Shown one piece after another: positions 37,347-46,189 of a stretch of 64,000 bases of DNA; the stretch's first letter is position 1, and each line of letters opens with the position of its first letter. The position numbers and the translations under genes are program-made. The notes beneath the pieces are model-generated. The model ran no database searches. It saw only the letters and a program-made list of their open reading frames with translations, and was not told where the DNA came from. This stretch comes from Pseudoalteromonas apostichopi (GTDB taxonomy: Bacteria; Pseudomonadota; Gammaproteobacteria; Enterobacterales; Alteromonadaceae), in NCBI RefSeq assembly GCF_030297135.1, contig NZ_AP028065.1, forward strand, positions 2,852,001 to 2,916,000, given 5' to 3'.

Positions 37347-38777
37347 TTATTGCTTTTCAGCTGTCACTTCTAGCTCTTCAGCTAGGATGTGCTCAGTAGT
37401 TTGTGGCTCGTGTTGGCCTTCAGCACCGTGCATCCAAGCTACAAGTTTGTCGCTTAGTAAGTACATGATAACAGCAGAAAGAACCGCAGTTGCGCCTAAA
37501 CCAATGAAGATACCCATCGCGTTGTCTAACGCTTCTTCACCTTCACCTAGGAATGAACCTACGAAACCTGCAATCTTGTTTGCAACCGCAGTACATAGGA
37601 ACCAAATACCCATAAGCATTGAAGCTAAACGTAGAGGTGCAAGTTTACTCACCATAGATAAGCCAATTGGAGATAAACACAACTCACCTAGCGTGTGGAA
37701 TAAGTAGAATAATACTAACCACATCATGCTGATTTGTAGGTGCTCACCTTGACCTTGTGTCATAAGCGCCAGGATCATAGTAATGAAACCAAGTGCTAAG
37801 AAAATAAGTGCAATAGCAAACTTAACTGGTGAATTTGGTTCACGTTTATCAAGCTTTAACCAAATAATGGCAACTAAAGGTGCAAATACAATGATGAAAA
37901 TTGAGTTTAATGACTGGAACCAAGAAGCAGGCACTTCAAAACCAAGTAACATACGGTCAGTGTAATCGTTAGCGAAAAGGTTCATTAAACCACCCGCTTG
38001 TTCAAAGCCCATCCAGAAGATGATGCTGAATACACTCATAGTGAAGATAACTTTAATACGGTCAGTTTCAACTTTAGTTAATGGCTCTTTAGTATTTGAT
38101 TCAGACTGCGCTTGAGAAAGCTTAGCTGAAGGTACAACACCGATGTTGCCTAAGTATTTGTTGCTTAATGCAAGCTGTAAAAGTACAGATAAAACCATAC
38201 CTACACCAGCTACGATGAAACCCCATTGCCAGCCCATTGCTGCAGCAGCATAACCCGCAACTAGAGGACCTAATGCACCACCTAAGTTGATACCCATGTA
38301 AAAGATAGTAAATGCGCCATCACGACGTTGGTCACCTTCTTTATATAAATCACCAACCATGGTTGAGATGTTTGGCTTGAATAAACCGTTACCAATACAA
38401 AGAAGGGTTAAACCAATATAGAATACGTTTTCTTCTTGGCCAGCTAAGTAGCTGTGCGGAATACCCATAGTGAAGTGGCCAGCAGCCATTAATAAACCAC
38501 CAAGGATAATTGCTTTACGTTGCCCCAATACGTTATCGGCTAACCAACCACCAAACAGTGGTGTAATGTATACAGCCATTGTGAAGGTACCATAAAGGCT
38601 TAATGCGTCTGCATTTGACCAACCAAAACCACCTTCTTGAACAAGCGCTACTAAGTATAAAACTAAGATGGCGCGCATGCCGTAATAACCGAAACGTTCC
38701 CACATTTCTGTGCCGAACAACAGGAACAACCCTTTAGGATGCCCTAAAAAGTCACCTGCTTTTGGTAATGAACTCAT
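37347..38777 (-). CDS. POT family proton-dependent oligopeptide transporter
   Basis: 476-residue inner-membrane symporter for di- and tripeptides. The E-x-x-E-R-F-x-Y-Y-G proton-coupling motif is intact (EMWERFGYYG, about residues 24-33), and the PTR2 signature FTIFYMGINLGGALGPLV is present near residue 145. Twelve to fourteen membrane segments. An AGGAAGT site precedes the ATG. It is well placed to import peptides released by secreted proteases such as the subtilase in this window. Confidence 0.94.
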   Translation of the reverse strand: MSSLPKAGDFLGHPKGLFLLFGTEMWERFGYYGMRAILVLYLVALVQEGGFGWSNADALSLYGTFTMAVYITPLFGGWLADNVLGQRKAIILGGLLMAAGHFTMGIPHSYLAGQEENVFYIGLTLLCIGNGLFKPNISTMVGDLYKEGDQRRDGAFTIFYMGINLGGALGPLVAGYAAAAMGWQWGFIVAGVGMVLSVLLQLALSNKYLGNIGVVPSAKLSQAQSESNTKEPLTKVETDRIKVIFTMSVFSIIFWMGFEQAGGLMNLFANDYTDRMLLGFEVPASWFQSLNSIFIIVFAPLVAIIWLKLDKREPNSPVKFAIALIFLALGFITMILALMTQGQGEHLQISMMWLVLFYLFHTLGELCLSPIGLSMVSKLAPLRLASMLMGIWFLCTAVANKIAGFVGSFLGEGEEALDNAMGIFIGLGATAVLSAVIMYLLSDKLVAWMHGAEGQHEPQTTEHILAEELEVTAEKQ

Positions 38778-39021
38778 ATTTACTTCCTAACTCTAAGTTT
38801 TTATTTGAGGCCTTATTGTTTTTGCTTTGGTCGTTCTATGTATTTATTTAGTGAACGGGCGGCCATGTTTTTTGATGCAGCTAAGATAATGGTTTGTTGC
38901 TCAAGTTTTATACTTGAAGGTAAGAGACACACCCTTATCCTAGCTACAAGTGCGCTACAGTATACATAGACCTTATGGTGAGGGGAAGATCTTGCGACAC
39001 TTGCCCCTTGGGATGCGATGG

Positions 39022-42000
39022 TTAGTAGCTTGCATAAGGCACAACAGGTTTCCCAGGGAATGCCAGCTCGCTATACACCGGATTAAAGTAATAACGGAAG
39101 TACAGCTGAGCGTAATTCGGTTCGTAAAAATCGGCTCTATCTAGGTTGAAGTAACCACCAAAGAACCAATGAGGAGTGAATCGATACTCAAAACTTGCCC
39201 CTAAGTTATACGATAAGCCGCTGCTGGTATCGCCCTCAAAGTATGGCACAACACCTGTTACGGCTGTTTGAGCTTCTGCTTGGCCTTGCAAAATAGGGTC
39301 GTTCGGGAAAAATGCGATGTCGTCAGTGGTAGTGGTAGACCAAGATACCCCAGCACGAAGCCTATAAATAAAATTATGACCAACCCGTTTATCAAAAATA
39401 ACAGGTAAAGAAGCACCCAAGTAGTTTTGCGGACTGTAATAGCCACCATGTCCCCAGGTTTCTTCACTTAAATTATACTTATATGACCAGTGTAATAAGT
39501 TAAGACCTAGGCTTAATTCGGCGTTTCTTTCGCGAATATAGCGATAGTAACTACCACCCATTAGGCTGTAGCTTTGGTTGTCTTTTACATTTTTACCTTG
39601 CAAGATTTGATAGTTGGTGCTGCCCCAAAAACCCCAGTCTAGGCCTAGGTCATGGGATAGGCTAAGTTGTAATTGCGTTGCTCTAACGCCACCCCATACT
39701 TGGTTGGTAAAGACATCTTCAAGTCCGGCGTAAGATAATACAGAGCTAGTTACTGGGCGTTTATTAAACGTGACGCCATAACCAAAGTCGCCTAAATCAC
39801 CTTTGTAATTAACGCCCCACACGATATCTTCGACTAGAAAGCCAAGTGGAGTAGTACCAACATCAATGCGCCATTGCTCGTTTTGCCAAGCAAGGCCAAT
39901 ATCCATACCTTGTTGCTTTGGTTTTATACTTAAAAGTGGGCAATCAAAAATACAGAGGGCCCCTTGACCATAGCGACTACCAGCAAAGGTTTCATCAAAG
40001 CGGGTTTCTTGGCTTGATATTGTCATCGGGTCTAATTTCACAATCCCTGTGCCACCCCACAAAGGGAAACCTGCTTCAATAGGGCTTGCACCAGCGCCGA
40101 GGGTTGACTCATTTTGCGTACTGGTTTGGCTACTTAAGTTGATTGCGGCGGTAATATACGCTTGCTCATCTCGCTCGATGCCTTGCAATTGGCGCTTAGC
40201 ATTATTGACATACCACGCTTCATTTTCATCAAGGGCATAAAGCTCATAGTTCTGCTCATCACTTAAGTTGCTCGTAGCAGCGTATGGGTCAACTGCCGCA
40301 CGGTACCAGCTTTGAGCAAGCTTATTCTGGTGCTTAGCTTGTGCAACCGCAGCAGCTTGATAATAGAGCTCTTGGTTATTGTTGGATTTAGCCAGCAATT
40401 GCTCAGCTAGATTTATTGCGCTCTGAGTATCTTCAAATGGTTCAAGTGCAGCCATTAATTGCTGCTGACGATAGCTTTGCTCACTCGAAACTTGATTAAT
40501 TTGCCCAGCAATGATGCGATCTGCTAGATCATCTCTTTGCTGCTGACGAGCAAGTGTTGCAATAGCCAAAGCGGTATCTGTTGACACTGTTTGACCTTTA
40601 GCGATGTGCTGCTCAAAGCGAGTAATAGCTTCGTTACTATTGCCTTGCTCGATATGAGCATTGATTAATGCTTCTGACAGTTCTGAGTTATCAGGGTATT
40701 GTGATGCAAGGGCAGACAGCTTGGTAACTCTTTGGTTACTATCGCTAAAGCGATTAATATAGTTTATTTGCAGTGCTAGCCATTGTGACTGCTCAGCATC
40801 GGTTGCGTTACTCGGCAGTTGATAGTCAGCAAACCAGATATCAGAGGCATTTTTATCGTCGCTTTCAATAAGCCAAGCTGCATAGGTCATATGCCAATAA
40901 GGACTCAAGCTTGGATCACGAATTAGGGCTTTTTTCAGCTGCCTAATCGCATATTGTTGCTCATTAATTTGCTGCCATTGGCTGGCAAGCTCTGCTTGCA
41001 TTAAAGGCGTTAATGGTTGTGCTTCTAACTCGGTGAGCTTATAAATCACCGTGGCCTTATTAGTGGCTGTATTATTGGCAGAGAGTCTTTCAAGCTTGGT
41101 ATTGATGCTCAATTGCTCTGTGAGTACATTGATTTGTTCAGTACGCGCGTTATTTGGAATGTAATCTAAGGTTGCCAATGCTCCTTGAAAATCATTCAAC
41201 GAACGTAAAAATAAAGCATGGCTATAGCGTAGCTCTGCATCTAACGGAAATTGCCACAAGGTTTTTTTATAAAGAGCTTTGGCATGATCAACCAAACCTT
41301 GTTGTTGGTATAAATTTGCAAGGTCATAATAGAGCCAACTTTGACGAGGGCTTTGTTTGATTGCCAAAAGTAACACATCAACTGCTTCATCTAGCTTACC
41401 TTTGGCAGTAAGGTCATCAGCGCTGGCTCGCAATTGTTGTGTTTGTAATAGCGTGTAATCTTCAGTAATCAATGCCTGTTGTTGTTGATTTAAGCTGTTA
41501 TAAAAACGATGACTACGAGCATAATTATCATCTGAGGCAGTTAATTCGAGCATGGCGCTCAAGGTAGCCTGTTGCAAGGGATCGTCTTTTAGCACTTGCT
41601 TATAGAAATTCATCGCGTTTTGGTATTGCCCAGCTTGCTTGGCAAGTTCTGCGCGGTAAAACAACACGGTATTCGGGTCTTCATTTAAGGTATCAGCTAA
41701 ATCAAGTTTGAGACCTGCACGTTTCAATTCATTGCTATTGATGGCCGATTTAGCTTCATCTATGTATTGCCAAAAACGTGCGGTATTGGCCAAACCTATA
41801 AATACAGTAATACGATTTGTATCGATACTATATTGTTGGGCTTTTTTAAAGTACTGGTACGCTTTGGCATTTCTACCTTGTCTAAGATTTAATAATCCAA
41901 GACTATTGTATATTTCAGGGTCTTGAGGTCGGCCTTGTAGAGCTTTTTTAAATAGTTTTTCAGCTGTATTAAAATGGCGTTTTTCAAGCTCAGTGCTGCC

Positions 42001-42834
42001 TTTAAGCCATGTTTGGTAAGCTGGATCGGCTTGTTTCTTTTGCTCAGCTAAATGTGCTTTTTTAAAGTCACTAAATTGCAACTGACCTTTACTGCTTTTT
42101 GGGTAAGCAGCAAAGTAACGCTGATATTCGCGTTCAGTTTGTTTATTAAGCGGCATATCCTCAAGGGCTGCAAGCCACGCAAACTCAGCTTCAACACCAT
42201 ATTGGTTACTGTGAGCATAATGGATCAGTAATGCAATGGCTTCTTTATTTGTTGGGTTTTGCTTTAACAGATGTCTTGCATAGGCAAGCTCAAAACGGCC
42301 ACTATTTGGGTAGCGTTTTAGTAAAGAACGATAACCGCGCAGTGCTTGCTGATATTGATTTGGATCTTGAGCAAGCCAGTTTATGTGCTCCAGCTCATAT
42401 TCAATATTAGGGTAGGCGGATTTAAATAGCCGATTGTAGATTTTTACCGCGTCACTGTATTGTCCGGCCCTGGCACGAAGTCTGGCTTGTTGAACCGCTT
42501 CTTTGTCTTGATTATTTACGCGTGCGAGCATGATTAAGCTTGTTACGCACGGATGCGACAGATTACTAAGCTCTCCTAACCGAGCATTGGCTTTGTCATT
42601 TTCTTTTAGACTATATAAAACGCGCACCTCGGCGCATTGCACTTGAGTATTTTTAGGTGCAATGCTTTGCAGTTTTTCTAAGCTGTCGCTCATTAATTGA
42701 TTATCGCGCTCGATTTCACCAAGTTGTATTTGGCTAATTAACCAATCAATTGATTGACTATTAAGGTCCTTGTTATTTGCTGCGGATGCACTGGAGCTCG
42801 CTAAAACTGCTGCAAGTAGCCACTTTATCGGCAT
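39022..42834 (-). CDS. bcsC: Cellulose synthase outer-membrane export protein BcsC
   Basis: 1270 residues: signal peptide (about 1-18), a long TPR superhelix through about residue 900 that spans the periplasm, and a C-terminal BCSC_C beta-barrel of about 330 residues ending in aromatic-rich strands. It carries the cellulose chain through the outer membrane. Slightly longer than E. coli BcsC (1157). Last gene of bcsRQABZC; its start overlaps bcsZ by 10 bases. No strong terminator follows. Confidence 0.95.
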   Translation of the reverse strand: MPIKWLLAAVLASSSASAANNKDLNSQSIDWLISQIQLGEIERDNQLMSDSLEKLQSIAPKNTQVQCAEVRVLYSLKENDKANARLGELSNLSHPCVTSLIMLARVNNQDKEAVQQARLRARAGQYSDAVKIYNRLFKSAYPNIEYELEHINWLAQDPNQYQQALRGYRSLLKRYPNSGRFELAYARHLLKQNPTNKEAIALLIHYAHSNQYGVEAEFAWLAALEDMPLNKQTEREYQRYFAAYPKSSKGQLQFSDFKKAHLAEQKKQADPAYQTWLKGSTELEKRHFNTAEKLFKKALQGRPQDPEIYNSLGLLNLRQGRNAKAYQYFKKAQQYSIDTNRITVFIGLANTARFWQYIDEAKSAINSNELKRAGLKLDLADTLNEDPNTVLFYRAELAKQAGQYQNAMNFYKQVLKDDPLQQATLSAMLELTASDDNYARSHRFYNSLNQQQQALITEDYTLLQTQQLRASADDLTAKGKLDEAVDVLLLAIKQSPRQSWLYYDLANLYQQQGLVDHAKALYKKTLWQFPLDAELRYSHALFLRSLNDFQGALATLDYIPNNARTEQINVLTEQLSINTKLERLSANNTATNKATVIYKLTELEAQPLTPLMQAELASQWQQINEQQYAIRQLKKALIRDPSLSPYWHMTYAAWLIESDDKNASDIWFADYQLPSNATDAEQSQWLALQINYINRFSDSNQRVTKLSALASQYPDNSELSEALINAHIEQGNSNEAITRFEQHIAKGQTVSTDTALAIATLARQQQRDDLADRIIAGQINQVSSEQSYRQQQLMAALEPFEDTQSAINLAEQLLAKSNNNQELYYQAAAVAQAKHQNKLAQSWYRAAVDPYAATSNLSDEQNYELYALDENEAWYVNNAKRQLQGIERDEQAYITAAINLSSQTSTQNESTLGAGASPIEAGFPLWGGTGIVKLDPMTISSQETRFDETFAGSRYGQGALCIFDCPLLSIKPKQQGMDIGLAWQNEQWRIDVGTTPLGFLVEDIVWGVNYKGDLGDFGYGVTFNKRPVTSSVLSYAGLEDVFTNQVWGGVRATQLQLSLSHDLGLDWGFWGSTNYQILQGKNVKDNQSYSLMGGSYYRYIRERNAELSLGLNLLHWSYKYNLSEETWGHGGYYSPQNYLGASLPVIFDKRVGHNFIYRLRAGVSWSTTTTDDIAFFPNDPILQGQAEAQTAVTGVVPYFEGDTSSGLSYNLGASFEYRFTPHWFFGGYFNLDRADFYEPNYAQLYFRYYFNPVYSELAFPGKPVVPYASY

Positions 42835-43940
42835 TCATTGCTCCAGTTAGTTGTTAATGTTCCTTTTTTATCAATACTAAAACGCTTATTCAGGGCGCTA
42901 TTAGCAAATAAATACAATACGCTGTCGTAATAGCGGCTGGTGGTAAAGCGTTTATCCATCATGATTTGCTGCTGTAGCGCAGTGACAGTTTGTGAAGCAT
43001 TATCTTCTGCAAGCAGTGGTAGTAATGCCGCAATAAAGCCACTTGGGGCGTTGCCTGATGTTTTTCCCGTTAGCGCATTGGTTTCAAGTGGCACTTTGCC
43101 TGAAGAGACGATGCTATCAACAAAAGGTTTAAACTGCTGTGTAAGGGCATTTTTATAGGGGGCATCTTCTGCCATCATACTGGCCCAAAGGTAGACGCGG
43201 ATAGCATTGTAACTACCTGTAGCAGGGGCGCTTTTATCATGATAAAAGCCTTTTTCCACGCTGTAATTAACCCAATCAGGGCTCACGCTTTTTGGTGCTG
43301 TATCTATTAATAACTGCGCCGAGTTATCGTTTAATGTTTGCCAAGGCGAGTGCGGGTATAGGTGCGCAAATTGCGCAAATATAAATAGCGGTGCATAGCT
43401 TGGATTTAATTTCCAGCTATTGTCTTTTTCAAAACCTGTTGGCCCAGGTAATAGAGTCAGACCGAGGTTTGGTATCTGCGCTGTTTCTTCACGAATGATG
43501 CGCTCAGCAAGTACTGAGCTGAGCACTGCATAGCGTCTTTCATTCCATAATATTGCGGCTTGTGAAAGGCTATAAGCAATCCATAAATCTGAATCAGACG
43601 CTGGATTTGAATCAAGGATTTGTCCTTGGTTTTGCTTTATTCCCCATTGCCATGCTGGTAAACGGGTGCTTAAATCACCTTCAGAAAGGTGCACTTCGGT
43701 CCATTCAAGTAATTTATCAAAGCTGGCTTTATCATTTGCAAGTAAAGCAAAGAATAGCGCATAAGATTGCCCCTCTGAAGTGGTGATGCTGTATTCACTG
43801 CCTAAATCAATCACTCGTCCTTCGGGTGTAATGAAGTGAGTTTTAAAGTTATTCCACTGCGGCCATGTACTACAACTTAACTGAGCCAATGCATTGGTAG
43901 AATAAATAAAAACGAATAATAAAGAAGCGATAGTTTTCAT
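42825..43940 (-). CDS. bcsZ: BcsZ, periplasmic GH8 endoglucanase with Asn at the catalytic-base position
   Basis: 371-residue GH8 protein with signal peptide (1-19), associated with cellulose export. The catalytic acid is present as Glu56 in TTSEGQSYA (Glu55 in E. coli). The block that in E. coli reads SYDAIRVY, where Asp243 is the base, reads SYNAIRVY here, with Asn245. The rest of the fold blocks (PAWQWG, ASDSDLWIAYSL, NPSYAPL, PDWVNY) is intact, so this is not a decayed gene. Activity may be altered. Shares one base with the end of bcsB and overlaps bcsC by 10. Confidence 0.94.
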   Translation of the reverse strand: MKTIASLLFVFIYSTNALAQLSCSTWPQWNNFKTHFITPEGRVIDLGSEYSITTSEGQSYALFFALLANDKASFDKLLEWTEVHLSEGDLSTRLPAWQWGIKQNQGQILDSNPASDSDLWIAYSLSQAAILWNERRYAVLSSVLAERIIREETAQIPNLGLTLLPGPTGFEKDNSWKLNPSYAPLFIFAQFAHLYPHSPWQTLNDNSAQLLIDTAPKSVSPDWVNYSVEKGFYHDKSAPATGSYNAIRVYLWASMMAEDAPYKNALTQQFKPFVDSIVSSGKVPLETNALTGKTSGNAPSGFIAALLPLLAEDNASQTVTALQQQIMMDKRFTTSRYYDSVLYLFANSALNKRFSIDKKGTLTTNWSNECR

Positions 43941-46189
43941 TATGCTTTATCTCCTTCAGATAAACGTTTTTTGGTTAGTAGTGCGAGCACTCGCCACAAC
44001 ATAAATGAAATAAGTAATAGTGTTAGTAGCGATAAAATCGCTAACAGTACTGGACGGTCTGAAAAGTGAAACCAAATGAGCGTATGAATAGGCACGTGAC
44101 CGACAAAATACTGCTCATCGGTTTTAATCGTTTTGATGCCTTGGCTATTAATAATTGCTGAACTACCTGTAATTTGAACCGTTTTTTCTTCATTTAATAG
44201 GGCATCAGTTAGTAGTGCATAAGCACTTTCATTACTGGCAATCAAAGAAACTACTGAGCGGTCTGAATCGAACGGTGACTGGAATCCTGACATCACGGCT
44301 AAACGACCAATGCTACTTATGTTTACTTTAATTTTTTCAGCGCCTTTGGTGTCATATGCACCATTGTAGATAGCTTGATCGACAATGCGTTGGTTGTTGT
44401 TGAACAGCACACTTAACGCGCTGTCTTTGGCAAGCGATGTTAAGAAAGAATCAGGCTTACCAATGATAATAATGTCTTTATCTTTTAGCGCAAATTGGTT
44501 GCTTGGAAATTGAATGTCTAAACGGTGCGCAGGATAGCCAGTAATAGCGCCTAAATGACCTGTGAAGTTAAGTAATAAGCTAATCGCATTAACTGAGCTG
44601 TTAGCTTCCATTACTAAAGTACTTTGGTGTAAATCGGCATATTTGGTGAATGGAAAACCACCATTTGCAAAAGCGCGTAAGTTTGGCATGGCAATGTAGT
44701 GATGGAAGTCACTTACATCAATCGTTGAGCTGCCATCAATTGCACCAAACTCACCACCGGCAGGAATGGCACTACACTCACCTGTTTTTACTACTGCAAA
44801 ATTAAAATCATAAGTTAGTTGATTCTTAGTTGTTAAATCAAGGCCTGTTAATTCAAAGTCTTGGCGAGTTTTTGTTGGGTTGTAATCTGAAAGTAGAGGC
44901 AATAAGGTATTGGTTGTAATAGTCTTACCACCTTCATTATCAAGAATAAAGCCATCCACAAATTTATCGTTTATCAGCATATTTAAACGCGACAACATGT
45001 TTTTCTCAACTGGTGTGTTGCGGTAATTCAAAGTAATAGGAATACCGTTTTCACGCCAAGTGAATAAATCTGGTGCAAAGCGTAAATCTAAACGAACTGG
45101 CAGACCGCGATAACCCTCTGACTGAAGTTGGGTTGGGTATTCAATAAACTCATCAAAGCTCACTGCGCGATCAGAACGCACCCACAGTGGCGCATCATAA
45201 GCTTCTCTAAGTGGTAAGTTGCTAATTGCTTCGATGATTGCACTGCGACCTGTCATTACTTTATAGCCAAAGACTAAACCAACAACGGCTTCTTTCAATT
45301 GCGCGGTGTCTTTACCTAAAACCAGAAGTATTTTGGCGTAACGCTGAGTCGGGCTGCTGATGATTTCTACGGTAGGCTTTTCAACATCAGGGTAATTCAA
45401 TAAAAAATCAGGTTTGTTGTCGTTTGTTGCGAATACGACACTATGTTCTGTTGGTGTTGCATTAATTTGCACTGGGAATTGCGCTTTGCGCCATTTTGCC
45501 TGTGCGCCAAAAAAGCTTGATAGTGCAGCCGCTGCTTCGAGTGTGTTTTCATCAGGTTGTGATGCAAAAACGAATGGTAAAGTGACCTTATTGTAGTCAC
45601 GTGAGTCAAAAAATGGTGCAGGGAAATACTCAAGTAAGCTTTCAAGAGCAAGTGACTGACGGTCAATAGAAATACGGCTGCTTTTACTAAGCTCGGCCCA
45701 TATTGTTTTACTATAGTCATCCTGACAAACCAGATCGTAAAAACCGACTAGTTCGAAGCGAATTTGGTTAAAGTCTTTAATTAGCTTAGGGTTAAGAACA
45801 ATGCTGCGCTCAGAGACTGTGCCAATTGGCGTTGTCTTATCATCAATAGGTAGCACAGTGACAAGGTTTTCATTTAAGAAAATTTTCAAATGTGAGACAC
45901 GACCAATAAGTGATGGTGAAGTTGTGTATGAAAAGTCTAGAGTCAGTTTTTTCCCTAATTTATCGAGGCGGTTTGTAAAATCAACACGGGTACTATTACT
46001 CACTCCATCAAGCTTGAACTTGCTTAAACCAAGCTTTTCAAAGCTTAGCGTCATGCTTTCAATTGGTGCTTGTTCTGGGTAACCATCATCAAAAATCGCT
46101 TTATTAGAGAGAGGCTCAGCACTTATCGCCCAGCCAGATATGCCGAGTGTGCCAAAAGCTAATAACAAGGTTAAAAAAGTTTTTATCAT
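43940..46189 (-). CDS. bcsB: Cellulose synthase regulatory/periplasmic subunit BcsB
   Basis: 749-residue periplasmic partner of BcsA, with signal peptide (about 1-23) and a C-terminal anchor helix (about 718-740) that completes the synthase in the membrane. The two carbohydrate-binding and flavodoxin-like repeats of BcsB are seen, e.g. GVSNSTRVDFTNRLDKLG and LGLSKFKLDG. It guides the nascent glucan to BcsC. Four-base overlap with bcsA. Confidence 0.94.
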   Translation of the reverse strand: MIKTFLTLLLAFGTLGISGWAISAEPLSNKAIFDDGYPEQAPIESMTLSFEKLGLSKFKLDGVSNSTRVDFTNRLDKLGKKLTLDFSYTTSPSLIGRVSHLKIFLNENLVTVLPIDDKTTPIGTVSERSIVLNPKLIKDFNQIRFELVGFYDLVCQDDYSKTIWAELSKSSRISIDRQSLALESLLEYFPAPFFDSRDYNKVTLPFVFASQPDENTLEAAAALSSFFGAQAKWRKAQFPVQINATPTEHSVVFATNDNKPDFLLNYPDVEKPTVEIISSPTQRYAKILLVLGKDTAQLKEAVVGLVFGYKVMTGRSAIIEAISNLPLREAYDAPLWVRSDRAVSFDEFIEYPTQLQSEGYRGLPVRLDLRFAPDLFTWRENGIPITLNYRNTPVEKNMLSRLNMLINDKFVDGFILDNEGGKTITTNTLLPLLSDYNPTKTRQDFELTGLDLTTKNQLTYDFNFAVVKTGECSAIPAGGEFGAIDGSSTIDVSDFHHYIAMPNLRAFANGGFPFTKYADLHQSTLVMEANSSVNAISLLLNFTGHLGAITGYPAHRLDIQFPSNQFALKDKDIIIIGKPDSFLTSLAKDSALSVLFNNNQRIVDQAIYNGAYDTKGAEKIKVNISSIGRLAVMSGFQSPFDSDRSVVSLIASNESAYALLTDALLNEEKTVQITGSSAIINSQGIKTIKTDEQYFVGHVPIHTLIWFHFSDRPVLLAILSLLTLLLISFMLWRVLALLTKKRLSEGDKA

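Noticed and set aside
38778..39021. Terminator for the bcsRQABZC operon
   Set aside because: AGGGG/CCCCT arms can pair near 38979-39008 but with a bulge and no T run on the minus strand; not good enough to annotate.
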